DNA from: Chrysemys picta bellii
Lineage: Eukaryota; Chordata; Testudines; Emydidae
Direction of reading: 5' to 3'
NCBI RefSeq assembly: GCF_011386835.1
Contig: NC_088809.1
Coordinates: 3,047,001 to 3,111,000 of the forward strand
DNA length: 64,000 bases
A program made the position numbers and the translations under genes. The notes below the pieces were generated by a model, which had not been told where the DNA came from, did no database searches, and saw only the letters and a program-made list of their open reading frames with translations. How positions within the stretch are numbered: position 1 is the first letter of the stretch; every line of letters starts with the position of its first letter. This document shows, in pieces, positions 25,351 through 36,893 of this stretch.

Positions 25351-25558
25351 GTGGAGAAGGAATGTGGTCAGCTGAAGGAGCTGTATGACCGACAGGCTGA
25401 ACAGCTGAGCAGAACCAGCCTGAAGCTGCAGGAGAAAACTTCTGAGAATGAGTCTGAGATCAAAAACCTGAAGGAGACCATCTTTGAGCTGGAGGACCAG
25501 GTGGAGCAGCAACGTGCTATCAAACTGCACAACAACCAGCTCATCAGTGACCTGGAGA
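25351..25558 (+). CDS. SPECC1: SPECC1 coiled-coil exon
   Basis: The exon follows the acceptor TTCCTTCCTTCCAG and begins in phase 0 with [20 protein letters not shown]. It continues with [20 protein letters not shown] and [20 protein letters not shown], a strongly conserved cytospin segment. The chosen donor is GAGA|GTAGGT at 25558/25559, leaving one base of a serine codon that is completed by the next exon. This choice restores the SNVMKLEE reading across the junction. Reading on into the intron reaches a stop at about 25627, so intron retention would truncate the protein. The whole exon is charged and heptad-like, continuing the long coiled coil of the previous exon. Confidence 0.96.
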
Positions 25559-26229
25559 GTAGGTGGAGCAGGCCCAGAGCCAAGGCTGAGGCACAGCCTG
25601 CAGTAGTGCAGGGAAGGGAGGGTGTCTAGAGAAATTCCCACTTCGATCAGTCTCAGCAATGTAGACTGCAGTCTGCACAGGGCAGGGACTTGTGTGTGTG
25701 TGTGTGTGTGTTGTGTGTAAAGCACTACACGTACGCATGGCGCTGTAGAAATAATAGTAATGAAAATCTCCAAACTCTCTATCTTACAGCTGAATGGAAT
25801 ATTGCCCATATCCAGATGTTGGCTTTTAAACTGGGTTTATTGTCTTTCTTCGTAAAATATTTCAATATCTGGTGATATGGGCTATATGAGAGCTAGGTGG
25901 CGGTGGTGGTGTTATGGGAATGGAAAAGTGCCACCTGCTGGCATGAGTTGCACATTTCACTTTCTAAACTTTTTATCTAGAGTTGGGAACCCCAATGAAT
26001 ATGTAATGTGTATACAGTCCTATAAGCTTCCATATCTGGGACAAAGCCCAGAACATGGTTATTCAATGTGAGGGTGTTTCTGACTGTTAAATCCACTGTC
26101 TCCTAGAGAAGAGTTTGGTTCAGTAATGGCTTTTACCATGGGTATCATCAAAGACGCTGCTTCCCTCTCCCTTACCCTTCCCACTCCCATCACGTCTCTA
26201 ATAGTTTTCCCCATCTTGACTATTTGCAG
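25559..26229 (+). other. SPECC1: SPECC1 intron
   Basis: A short intron with donor GTAGGT and acceptor ATTTGCAG. It contains a TG microsatellite near 25690. Nothing else is recognised. Confidence 0.9.
25690..25720 (+). repeat. TG microsatellite
   Basis: An uninterrupted (TG)n run of about 11 units, then TTGTGTGT, lies 130 nt after the SPECC1 exon donor. Confidence 0.9.
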
Positions 26230-26303
26230 GTAACGTGATGAAGCTAGAAGAGCACAAGCTGAATCTGGAGAGGCAGCTGAAGGGTCTGACTAAGCAGATA
26301 AAG
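26230..26303 (+). CDS. SPECC1: SPECC1 short coiled-coil exon (74 nt)
   Basis: This small exon lies between the acceptor TTGACTATTTGCAG and the donor AAG|GTGATG. Its first two bases complete the serine codon begun in the preceding exon. The translated run NVMKLEEHKLNLERQLKGLT matches the cytospin-B stretch of the form VIKLEEQKSDLERQLKTL, then ends KQIK in phase 0. It is part of the coiled coil. Skipping it would shift the reading frame, because 74 is not a multiple of three. Confidence 0.94.
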
Positions 26304-27667
26304 GTGATGATCAGATTCCTCAGCATGGTGAAGGCAGCAGCTGAGTTTTCATCTGAATGCTGGCTTTGAGCCAGGCACCACATTTCATTTCAGAAGCCTC
26401 CTCTCCTGGCTATCAAAATATCTTTTTAAAAAAAAAAAAAAAGCCTCCCCTACTCCCCCCATTCACTCTCAGCGGAGTTTGACTTTCTCTATGTCTGAGA
26501 GGGAAAGTACAATCCAGGCTGATCTGATAGCAGTGTTGCTGCTTGGCTGGGCAGCACCTGGCAATACATTTATTGTTTAGAGGCATCAGTCTGTTTTCAG
26601 ATCCCATAAGCCCCTGCCAGACCAGGATTAATAAGCCCAAGTCTATATCTGAAGCAGGCCTCTACGTCTACGTGAAGCAACATTTAACAGGCCCAGAAGA
26701 TCTGCCTATTACATTAGCATCTAAGAAACACATATCCTACAAGCAAGTAATAATCCTTGGCACCTAGGTAGCACATTACATTTCAAAGCTATGTACAAAT
26801 ATTAACTAACTAATATACAGAGAAAAGTTTTTAAATAACTGTGCTACTGACCATCCCAACAGGCAAAGCCCATTTGCTGATGCTGATAGAACAAGCTTGC
26901 TAACGTTCTGTTACTGACCTAAAGAAGACGTGTTTCTGTCCAAGTGTCTGTGTTCCATATAAAAAACCATCCCAGGCCATCAGTCCACATGCAGATGTCC
27001 TACTGACATCACTAGGACATTTATGTCAAGATATGGCCCTTCGGCTCCAGCTGTGATTTCCAGAGTAAATATATGCACAAACCAAAAATGCTGGAACTGC
27101 CAACTCCACCTGATACCTGAATATCAGAGCACATCCTTTCTGCTTTATTCAATTCCTTTCTCCCCAAAGAAGGGGAAGCAGGGGTGGCAGTCAATGAGGG
27201 AGCTGAGGAATAGGACGAGTCTCCTGTAATTTGCAGTGGTTTAGTCCAGGTCTCCAGTACACTTGTGCTTCTTTCTCCATGAACTTCCCCTGCTTTGGGA
27301 TGACCAGTGCTGTATAGCTGATGATGGGACATGAAGCAGAAAGGAGCTCCTCTTTCCACAGCAATATGTGTCCTCCAGTGCTATCGCAACCCTAAGATTG
27401 TTAGAGAAGTGGATAATGGTAATAAGTAGTCCGCTTACTTTTTCAGATGGAAAAGGTAACACAAATTAGTGTCAGTTCTTTTTTGGCAATCCTGTCATTA
27501 CCAAATGGCACACATCTGTTGCGACCTCAGTATCGTCATGAAACTCTGACACGCCACAAAAGTGATCAGTGATCACTGAGAAAGAGATTTGCAATGTGTG
27601 ATGTGCCCATTTCTAGTAGGGACATTCCCCACAGTGCTCAGCCCATATTTGTACTTGCCCTTTCTAG
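26304..27667 (+). other. SPECC1: SPECC1 intron
   Basis: The donor is GTGATG and the acceptor CCTTTCTAG. It contains an A-run near 26426-26442 and a weak MIR/L2-like tail near 26753-26815. Nothing else is recognised. Confidence 0.9.
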
Positions 27668-27846
27668 GAAGATGCAGAGGAGTGGAGGCGTTTTCAAGCT
27701 GACCTACAGACTGCAGTGGTGGTGGCCAACGATATCAAGTGTGAGGCTCAGCAGGAGCTGCGGGTGGTGAAGAGGAAGCTCCAGGAGGAAGAGGAGAAAA
27801 GTGCCAAGCTGCAGAAGGAGCTGGAGGAACTGCAGGGCAGCAGCAG
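27668..27846 (+). CDS. SPECC1: SPECC1 end-of-coiled-coil exon
   Basis: The acceptor CCCTTTCTAG precedes [14 protein letters not shown], one of the most conserved cytospin motifs, followed by [20 protein letters not shown] and a Glu/Lys-rich end ([20 protein letters not shown]). The donor is AGCAG|GTCAGT, leaving two bases (AG) for the next codon. The next assigned exon supplies G, making arginine. This exon closes the coiled-coil region. After it the protein changes to the variable linker, and the following intron is the longest one fully contained in the window (14.6 kb). Confidence 0.96.
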
Positions 27847-29761
27847 GTCAGTCGCTCACAAGGGCCGAGTCCTTGTCTCTATGGCAGCTAATGTGCATGC
27901 AGACGCTGCTTTGCCTCTAACTTTGCATTGACCCAGATGTGTATGTTGTCTGTTTTTAATCCCTCTGGCAGGTTTTGTCTTCTTTTAAGTTGTCTCTGGT
28001 TTTGTTTTTCTTAGGTGCTCTCCAGTTCCCCCAACTGGGCCATGAGTTTAGGCTTTGTAAGGGTTACCTAATGACTAGATGCCCTAAGGTTTTCAGCTGT
28101 TTGTGTGAGTGACAATGATCTTTATACACAGAGGAATATGATTAAATAAAAGTGGTCACCAGTATTTATCCTGCAGCTTTGTCCTTTGGACTCTGTTGTG
28201 CAATGTATTATTGCCTCCATAACTGACTGCACAGTTGGGTTAAGCCCCTTGCTGTTTTGCAATGACGCTAGGATGGCTGAACATATCTCATGGGACAAGC
28301 TGAAAATTAGCTGCCTATTTTGAGATGAAAACCTGGGTTGCACTGTTGTAGGCAAAAATAGGGACTTGCTGGACCTTTTGCGTTCCGCAAGTCCAGTACA
28401 TGCTGGCTGAATGGTTGATGAGAATATTGGGAAATCCTCACCCTGGGCAGCAAGCCCTTGATGGGGATCCCCTCTCCTGCCCCCCAGTTTTGAGCATAGT
28501 AGAATGATCTGAGTCTGATCCCTCTGTGAAAGTTAACATTTCACCCAGAAGTAATTTTACGTTCTGAGAACATTTAGGGTATGGTTGGGATAGTCTCATG
28601 GGCTTCAGTGTTGCTAGATTCAAGTTAGTCCTTCACCCCAACCCTTGGATTATCACATGCACTTTAAAATAATCGAGAGATATGCCACGTGTTCTGTGAG
28701 CAGTATACACTGTGCTCACTTTCGAGGAGGCAACCACTTTGCATGTAAGGGCAGGTGTGAGTTAAGCAGTAGGAGTTGGAAGCAGCTTAGGGCCTTGTTA
28801 TCAGGATTTTCATGCAGTGCAAGGTATTTTGTGAAGCATCTTTCATTCCAAAAAGTTTTATAGTGCTTAGTAGTACAATTACAGAACGGAATTGAAGGAC
28901 CGTTGGAAATGAAGAGGTGTAGGAAAGAGGGCTGAGATTTAAAAAGAGGGCAGTACCACAGATTCAGAGCTGCAGAGGTTATATCTGTACAGAGCCAATG
29001 AAAAGAGAGCTGCACAGCTAAGGGAGGTAGGGAAGGAAGTCACTTACCAAAAACGTCCCAGGTTTGCCCTGCTTCCCTACACTCCCACTGAATCTCTCTC
29101 CCCGAATAAGGTCATGGAAACTGAATGTGGCAGCCATTGGAATACAATGAGTTCTGCCAGTTCTTTCAGGGGTAATACAGTGAAGCTTGTACTGCTCATA
29201 TTGTCTCGATATTTACCATGCAATAGCTTCCGAAGTAGCCATTGCACAGAGGGGATGGGGTGGGAGCGGCGAGGGATCAGGGAAGGCTTTGTGGGGGAGG
29301 GTGAATCACAATTCCTGCCTTAAATAGGCAGAAATGTTTTTTAAAAGAACATGTTTAAGATCCAAGTTCAGTAATAGGGTCCCTGATAAGTGTGGAATGG
29401 AAAGCTACCAGCAAATACATTTTTAAAACAAAAGGAAGACAATCAAATGATCAACCAAGACTCTCATTCTGTGCTCTGTTTCCATTGCTAGTGTTGATGG
29501 CATCACAGATGCTGAGAGCAGGATGAGGAGCACAGCTCCCAGTTAAAGCTGGGTGAACAACTGAGGTTTCAGTTCTCTGGAAGTTCCGAACAATGAAACA
29601 AAACATAAAACCAAGAACCAAAACAGAAAATTGAAAAGTCGATCTCAACCAAAATTGTTATCAAATGAAATGTTCCATTTCCAGGCACTCTTTAAAAATA
29701 AAAGCAAAGGAGGAGAAGCACTAGATTCACAGAATAGAGGAGGAAGAGAGGGTGAAGGTGT

Positions 29762-29925
29762 TCCTTATTGCCTTTAGCTCAATGGTAAGGGCACTCCCTT
29801 GGCCTGCCGGGGCCAGGGTTCAATTCTTCCCTCTGCCTGATATGGAGCAGGCTTTGGAATTTATATCTCCCGCATTGCAAGGGAGTGTCCTAACTGCTGG
29901 ACTGTGGGATATTCTGAGGAAGGTC
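29762..29925 (+). repeat. tRNA-derived foldback SINE-like repeat
   Basis: A box-A-like TAGCTCAATGG (29775-29785) and a box-B-like GGTTCAATTC (29817-29826) are spaced as in a tRNA promoter. The right half (TCCCGCATTGCAAGGGAG, GTCCTAACTGC) is an inverted, decayed copy of the left half. It lacks a tRNA cloverleaf and is not a tRNA gene. Confidence 0.65.
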
Positions 29926-29930
29926 TCTCT

Positions 29931-30205
29931 CAGGCCTAATCTACACTTACAATTTAGGCTGACATAGCTAAATCCCTGAGGGGTGTGAAAAACTCCACCC
30001 CCTATTGATGTAGTTATGCCAACCCTGGCCCCCAGGGAAGATACAGCTAGGTGTCAATGCTTCTGCAGAGCTCGCTCAGGGAGGTGGGCCTGTGCCAGTG
30101 GAAAAACCCCTTCCATCAGCATGGGCTGAGTCCACTATGGGGTTATGCCCGCAGAGCTCTGGCGCCAGAGCCATACTGCTATACTCCCTCTCATGCTGAG
30201 GCCGT
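29931..30205. mobile_element. MITE, GTCTACAC-terminus family, diverged
   Basis: It starts CAGGCCTAATCTACACTTAC and contains GGGGTGTGAAAAACTCCACC and GATGTAGTTATGCC. The right end is unclear. It lies between two tRNA-like foldbacks. Confidence 0.55.
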
Positions 30206-30242
30206 TGTACTTTAATAGTCATTGGGCCAGCGAGAAAGAGTG

Positions 30243-30515
30243 AGAATATTTCTGTACCTGGTGGTTATGGCACTCACCTGAGAGATGAGACTCAAGCTCA
30301 AGTTCCTGCTCCAATAACTATTGGATCATTTATACACAGTGGAACAGTTTCAACAGGAGAGACTGAGGAGACCAGTGGTTCGGGCACTCTCTCCTGCAAT
30401 GCAGGAGACCCAAGTTCAGAGCCCTGCTCCACATCAGGCAGAATGAGAAATTGAACCTGGGTCTCCATATCCCAGCTGAGTGCCCTAACCGCTGGGCTAA
30501 AGGTTATAAGGTGGG
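30243..30515. repeat. tRNA-derived foldback repeat with three tRNA-like modules
   Basis: Modules on the plus strand at about 30253-30312 (GGTGGTTATGGCACTC, CTCAAGTTCC) and 30370-30430 (AGTGGTTCGGGCACTC, CCAAGTTCAGAGCC) are followed by an inverted one at 30445-30505 (minus strand TAGCCCAGCGGTTAGGGC and AGGTTCAATTTC). The second and third form a long hairpin. It is probably an inverted-dimer SINE. Confidence 0.65.
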
Positions 30516-30530
30516 CACTGCCCCACCACT

Positions 30531-30548
30531 TCCTCCTCCTCCTCCTCC
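30531..30548 (+). repeat. CCT trinucleotide repeat
   Basis: About six TCC/CCT units, at the right edge of the tRNA-like foldback. Confidence 0.85.
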
Positions 30549-33218
30549 GGCTGGTTTTGGAATAGTGTCTAAGGCCCAAAAATGAACATTTTGACCAAAA
30601 CTATTTGGTGAATTCTTGTTGTATTTGCAAATAGTTTCAGATCAACTGAAACTACATTTCTTGATGAATAAACTATTTGAAAAATTCCACCAGCTTTCCT
30701 CCCTGGCCTACTTTAGACCTTAGTCCTGTTGTAACCATGAGAGTCAAGGGAGGTCATTGGAGGTACAGAGTCTTTCAGTTCCCATCTAAAGAAAGAAGTA
30801 ACTTTGAATGTAAAGGTACGGCAGGAGAATGCTTGTTGGTTTCAGAAGTGGGCTGTTATCTCCCAAGGATTTGGAATGTGGCTGCATTGTTATAGCTCTC
30901 AGGGTGAGGTGGATCAGAGCCTCAGACAAGTATGCTTCCGTTAAAACCAGATCCCTGTAATTCATACATGCAAACATTTCCAGGAGGAGAGAGTCAGACA
31001 GGCTACCATGCCTGCTGTGGGCATGATAGGAGCATCCAGCCAAGGCAGGAAAAGAAATTTGAGTCTAAGCCAATTCCCCAATTACATGCTTTTAATTAAG
31101 AAGTCAATTCTGTGCTATGCTTTTTATATATATATGGTTGTCTCTGTTCGCCTGTCTGTCTGTCTAGCTTCCTTGTTGTTGTACTACTTTGGACATGGAA
31201 CCTGAAATACGTTCTGCAGTGGACAGCATAAATTCTCTTCAAAAGGCAGGTGCCAAGCTGAGATTCATATCCTCGCTAGTGAAAGTTTCTGCATCTGTTA
31301 CCCTCTAATGTAATAGATTTGAATGGGGATCACTCAGTGTCCCAGCATAGGTCATTGTAGCCAGAACTGCAACACAGAATGGCATGTAGGAGCCAGAGAA
31401 TCCATTCTAAATTGGACCCTAAAACAGCTGGCAGTGAAATTTTAAAACTTTTACTGACTCTTTATTAAACCAGTCCCTGAAGTCTGTGGGGCTACTGCTG
31501 CGAACTGGTGTTACATCCAAATTACCCTCACATTCCTTGGGCCACTGTTCATGCCCAGCAACACGTCCTCTTTTACCTGAAATTCCTGGGGTGAACTCAA
31601 TATTGCTCCAGTCAAAGTCCCCAAGGACCACTGGCAAGAACCAACACTGAATTCTATTCCATGCAGTGACTTGTAACACATGCTAGGCACTAGCAGGACC
31701 AGTCTGGAGCATGTGACACGTAAATGAGATCTATAAAATATCCCTCACGTTTACTAATACTGAGCAGCTGTGCATTAAGCAGAATGTCAGACGATCCCCC
31801 GTGAAAGTTTCCTGTCTGATTTTAAGCTCCATTGGAGAAATGCACCTTCCAAAGAGTTTGCTGCTCAAAGGTTTTTTGACAATAGCTCAGCCGTCTCTGG
31901 GGGCTCGTTGGAACCCACATTGTAAACCAAACCTCCTAAGAGATCCTGGTTGTTTTAGTATTTGCCTGTGGCTGCCTGAGTTCCTGACTCCAGCTAAGTT
32001 TGGTTTCACCTTTACGTTTTTCTAATCAGACAAAGTCATTTTTGGTTCAGGAACAGCCAAAGAACTTGCAGAAAATGCCCTGATGGGGTCATCAGAGTCC
32101 ATCTGAATGAAGGTAAGAGCCTCTAAAGGGCATCTTTAACACAGAGTAACTGTATAATTCTGTGATTAAGAATGTTGGGAGGGGGGAGGAGCTGGACAAT
32201 ACTAAGGCAAAGAAATGGGGTGTGGAAGGGAGAATTTCACTTAATACCCTGGCCTGAAATAAATCTTAGTACTTGTCCTAAGAAAATACCAACTGAAACA
32301 TACAAGTCATAGGTTGGGATTGGAGCCTTTTCTGACATTCTACACACAGATTAATAGTCTTGCTCAGGCATAAAACCCACAAGTTTTACAATACACTGTT
32401 GCACAACGCTCTCTCATCCACTCAGAACGTCAATTAGTGAAGGTCTAACTTCTGTTAGCTGCTTTATAGTCAGAGATGTCAGCAATGGAAAAGACCTGCT
32501 AGATTGAATCTAGAACACTCCCAAAGGCAGCAAGTGGCTGTAGAAAGTACCTTAGTTTAGTGTGGCCTGATTGACCTCCATACACACTGACATTCCAGGC
32601 CTGGTCTGTTAATGCTGTGGCTAGCAGAAGTGTAGGGGTGAGACCTCATTCTCCTCTTCACGTTGGTGAAGTTACCCTGCCAGCCCACGTGTCCTGCTGC
32701 GTGCACAATGGGAGGATAATACCATATGCCTCAAACCAATCCCATGAAAGAAACCTTTGGTCCAAGAGGGCTATGCTGAAGACCGAGCAGTTATTCCCAC
32801 AATTAAAAGAGCCGCTTTCTAGAACAAAAGAGATCTAACCAACTGACTGAAAGGAAGGTGAAAATGAGGATCCTAATCTCTCCCACTAATTTGCTTCTAC
32901 CCTTCCTCCTGTAGCCATGTCTCAAGTGCCACAGCATGGCAGTGTTAAATGCACGATCTCCTGGAATTAAGCTTGTAATCTGTGTATTAAACCTAATGTC
33001 AGTGTGTATGTGCTGATGTGCTGCTCCTTTGTGCCTGTGTTTTGCAGCTGTTCTGTCTTACAGAGGTTTGCTCAGATCACTCTGCTCTCACTTCAAATGA
33101 GAGAAGGGGGAATTTTGGCTGGGGCCGGGTTGAGCTGTTTAGTATACTCAGCTGCTCTCCAAGGGTTTTGGGGCCAAAATGAGATTATATCCCAATCTTT
33201 TTGGTGTAAGAAACCTGA

Positions 33219-33714
33219 GGCCAGGTCCACCCTATAAACTGACATTAGTATAACTGCGTCGTTTAGGGGGCGTGAAAAATCCACACCCCTGAGCGACGCA
33301 GCTATGCCAACATAACGCTGTCTCCACTGGTTCAAGGATCAGGGGGTAGCCGTGTTAGTCTGTATCCGCAAAAACAACAAGGAGTCCGGTGGCACCTTAA
33401 AGACTATCAGATTTATTTGGGCATAAGCTTTCGTGGGTAAAAAAAACTCACTTCTTCAGATGCATGGAGTGAAAGTTACAGATGCAGGCATTCTATAATG
33501 ACACATGAAGAGACGGGAGGACCTCCCAAGTGGAGAACCAGTGTCTCCACTGGGGGTTATGTCAGTGGGAGGGCTTCTCCCGTCGACATAGCTACCGCGT
33601 CTCAAGGAGGCGGATTATCTGCGCCGGCAGGAGAAGCTCTCCTGTCCTCGTAGTAGCAGCTTCACTGAAGCACTAAAGTGGCGCAGCTGCAGCGTTTTAA
33701 GCGTAGCCTGGCCC
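33219..33714. mobile_element. MITE, GTCTACAC-terminus family, split by a later insertion
   Basis: The left end GGCCAGGTCCACCCT and right end GCGTAGCCTGGCCC bound it. Internal CACACCCCTGAGCGACGCAG and GACATAGCTACCGCG match the family. The run is interrupted at 33331-33541 by the short retroelement with its 12-bp duplication, so the MITE is the older element. Confidence 0.8.
33331..33541 (+). mobile_element. Short retroelement of the same family nested in a MITE (copy 3)
   Basis: The insertion begins TTCAAGGATCAGGGGGTAGC, then CGTGTTAGTC and the body with GCATAAGCTTTCGTGG, and ends AAGTGGAGAACCA. It has the head and body but no inverted arm. The 12-bp duplication TGTCTCCACTGG at 33319-33330 and 33542-33553 marks exact insertion into the surrounding MITE, whose two halves rejoin when the insert is removed. 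Confidence 0.88.
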
Positions 33715-34115
33715 AGAAACAGAAGCCCTGACTGGAACAGAGACATGGCAGTGCCTGGGCAAGTTCCCATACACAACTTGACTCAACAGCGCACATTGAT
33801 TAGTAAAGGGGAAAGCCAGGGAAATTCTCACATACACACTCTTTAAAATATGTTCCCTGGCTCTAAATGTTTCATTCCTTCAGCCAGCGGGTGTTTTTTG
33901 CAGTATCGTTAGCTAATCATGTCCCTGTGCCGTATTTATCTTTATGTGATTCCAAGATTAAGCAGTGACTTCCCACTCATTTCCAGAATTTCACAGCTAA
34001 AGCACTGATCAATAGAAAGCAAGAGCTGTGAGCCAGACTGACCCTTCTCCCTAATGGGTATGCATCCCAGGGGCTATAAGTAGAAGTTAATTCAGTTGAC
34101 TCTGTGTCTCTTCTA

Positions 34116-35057
34116 AGGGTATGTCTACACTGGCAGGTTTCTGCGCCACAAGTTATATAACTTTTATTAAAACGCTGTTGCGTGTCCACACTGTGCTCCT
34201 TGTGACCTGGAGCGCATCCACATTAGCAGCTCTTTCCCCAGCAAAGACAGCAGTGCATTGTGGTAGCTATCCCACTGTGCAACTGGCCATAGGGTGCTTT
34301 GGGAAGGGTTTGCAATGCCTCAGGGGGCCGGCATAGCGTCACATGATGCATTTCCCAATCCCATTGTTCCAGGGGCATCCTACTACATTGCCAGCTGCTT
34401 TTCAACTGAAAGGGGAAGGGGGGGGGCGGGGAAGAGTGTGTGACAGGAAGTGTGTGTGTGTGGAGGGGGAGAGAGACAGTGTGTTTTTTGGGGACAGTGT
34501 GTCTGCATGCTGTCTTGTAAGTTCAGACAGTGGCAGGAAGCAACCAGTCCTGAGGCAGGGGGAGCGGGAAACCCCAACATCAGCCCCTGCCTCCCTCCCT
34601 GGGCTCTCTGCACAGCAATCTCTCTCTCTCTCACATACACAGACACCTGCCCCTGTGTTCAACAGCAAGAGCATTCCACGTTAATGGTTTGCTTTGTGTC
34701 CCAGAGCAGATCAGCACAGCACGTAAGGGCTGTCAGAAATGGTGCTTTGAAAGGGGAGGGGTGCCTGTCTCCAGGGCAGCAGAGTTCAAAACAATGAGCA
34801 GAGCGGTCACTAGAGGCATTATGGGACAGCTCCGGAGGCCAATTACAGCGCAGAAAGCAATCAAGTGTCTACACTGGCAGTAGAACGCTGGAGCCTCTGC
34901 ACAAATACCCGTTAGACTCTTGTCAAGGCGGTTTTTTTCCAGCGCTGCAACTGAGAAGTTTCTGCACACAAAGTGGCTTGGCAGTGTGGACACAGCTGCA
35001 GTTTGAACGCAAAAAGCTGCTTTACTGCGCAGAAACTTGCCAGTGTAGACAAGCCCT
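34116..35057. mobile_element. 942-bp non-autonomous DNA transposon with long inverted termini
   Basis: The left end AGGGTATGTCTACACTGGCA and the reverse complement of the right end, AGGGCTTGTCTACACTGGCA, agree at 18 of 20 positions, and similarity continues into GTTTCTGCGC. Flanks CTCTTCTA and AACTTTTA may be a decayed 8-bp duplication, suggesting hAT. The interior has GT/GA-rich low-complexity sequence (34430-34490) and CT repeats (34620-34634). The open frames over it are not protein-like. Confidence 0.72.
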
Positions 35058-35964
35058 AACTTTTATCAATGCCCCAAGTCAGCAGTATCCCAAGTGAGCA
35101 GTGAGTGTATGTGTGTCAGTGCATAGCGGACATTACCTCCTCCTCAGTTTTCTGCACCATTTATCCTGTCCCACCCCAAAGGAGCTCTTTCCTGTGGAAT
35201 CTGGTCACTGCATTTTATTTTCCTGTCTACGCCAGCATCTGTACATTGAAGGAGACTGCATGAGGGGAAATGCCATAGAGTATACCTGGTGGAGGAGCAG
35301 CCTCTTGACTGCCATATGGCAAATCAGTCTCTGCTAAGGAGGTAGATGTAAGTTTGGTCCCAAAAGCATAGTCCATGTTCTGGCTGCTCCTTTGTTTAGT
35401 GGCAGTGGGCTGGTTTGGGTAAAACACGGACAACTGCTCTTTTGAACTGTTGTATTGTTTTATATAACTCCTCCCCCATGTTTGTCTCTGTCTCCACAGG
35501 TGCCCAATCTCTGCCAGCTAGCACAGTCCTGGAGGGATGCAAAGCCAGGCCTGATCTTGCCATGACAGGGACACCTCAGACAATGCCTTCAGCCTGAAAA
35601 GGGAAGTTTCAATTGGAAAAAGCACCTCAGTCCAAAGAGCCAGATGATTACTGCCCTCAAAAAGTCCAGAGCACTACAAAGTCTGAATGCAATTCAAATA
35701 CACCTTTCCCCATGAGCAGTAGTTTGACCCAAAGGAGCCTGGCCCTTTGATTTCAACAGGTTGCTCTCTTCTGATGCATCTTTGAGGTGGAAACAGTTTT
35801 GAATCCATTTAAACCAATTGAAAAGAAATCTAAGAAACCAAAACCCTTGGGGTTGATCACAGGGATTTGGGGACTGAACCTATCCATTGACTGTAGTGAG
35901 GGATGGCTGCTTTTGCAATCATACATTTTGAAAGTTTTGTAAAAAAGAGTTGTGTGTGGGTGTA

Positions 35965-36069
35965 GAGAGATACAGTGGGTGAGGTAATAGCTTTTCTTAG
36001 ACCAACTTCTGTTGATGGGAGAGACAAGCTTTTTAGCTACCCACAGCTCTTCTTTAGATCTGGGAAAGG
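35965..36069 (+). repeat. Related short repeat (GGTGAGGTAATAGC type)
   Basis: This block contains GGTGAGGTAATAGC, ACCAACTTCTGTTGATG and GACAAGCTTT, recognised as a common interspersed repeat of turtles and crocodilians. Its layout parallels the body of copies 1-3 (AAGCTTT followed by a hairpin and a CTTCTT motif), so it is probably a distant relative. It directly abuts a MITE on its right. Confidence 0.6.
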
Positions 36070-36280
36070 TACTTGGGGCTTGTCAACACCTGAAATGCTA
36101 CAATGGCAGGAGGGGTTCTCCTGTCAGTGTCGTTAATCCACTTCCTGGAAAGGCAGTAGCTAGGTTGGCTACACCAGTGGGTAGGTCACTTTACCTCTCT
36201 CACTCGGGGGTGGATTTTTCACACCCGAGTGACCATAGCTGGATTGACTTAATTTTTGAGTGTAGACCTGACCTCAGAGT
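36070..36280. mobile_element. MITE, GTCTACAC-terminus family
   Basis: It has GGGGCTTGTCAACACC at the left, GGATTTTTCACACCCGAGTG inside and GAGTGTAGACCTGACC at the right. It directly follows the repeat ending near 36069. Confidence 0.65.
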
Positions 36281-36629
36281 GCTGCAGTTAAAGAGGAGGT
36301 GGAACAGATTGTTTAGGGTAAGGTGTTAACACATGTTTTTTAAAAGACCATTCAAAGTGAAGTAGCCAGTTAACACCTCTGCTGTCAAAGAACAAAAAAG
36401 GAGGATAGGTGGGTTGTACTAAGCCATACATCCAGTGTCTTTATTCAGTCTGTGGTTTTTAGTGTCTAGCAAAGATATGAATTTAAGCTCTCAGGCTCAT
36501 CTTTTGAAGGTGTTGTTCAGGTTTCCTTTAAGGATGAGAACTTAGAGGTCAGATATGGAGTGATTACTTTGTGAAAAGTGTTTGCCCAGGGTGATACAGT
36601 GTTTTTATCATTTTGTGTGTGGGTGTGTA

Positions 36630-36893
36630 AGGGCTTGTCTACACTGGCATTTTACAGTGCTGCAACTTTCTCGCTCAGGGGTGTGAAAAAACACCCCCCC
36701 TGAGCACAGCAAGTTTCAGCGCGGTGAAGTGCCAGTGTAGACAGTGCACCAGCGCTGGGCACTATTCCCCTCGTGGAGATGGGTTTTTTAGCACGCTAGG
36801 AGAGCTCTCTCCCAGCACTATGCCGTGACTACACAAGCCACATGAAAGCACTGTAATGGCAGCGCTTTAACGTTACCAGTGAAGACATGCCCT
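36630..36893. mobile_element. TIR element with AGGGCTTGTCTACACTGGCA terminus
   Basis: The left terminus AGGGCTTGTCTACACTGGCA is mirrored by GTGAAGACATGCCCT at the right. An inner dyad joins CTGAGCACAGC with the CTCAGGGGTGTG block, and CGCTTTAACG lies near the end. Its terminus is nearly identical to that of the larger element at 34116. Confidence 0.7.

Noticed and set aside
29775..29826. Possible tRNA gene
   Set aside because: Boxes A and B are present, but no acceptor stem or anticodon arm forms and the sequence is part of a foldback repeat.
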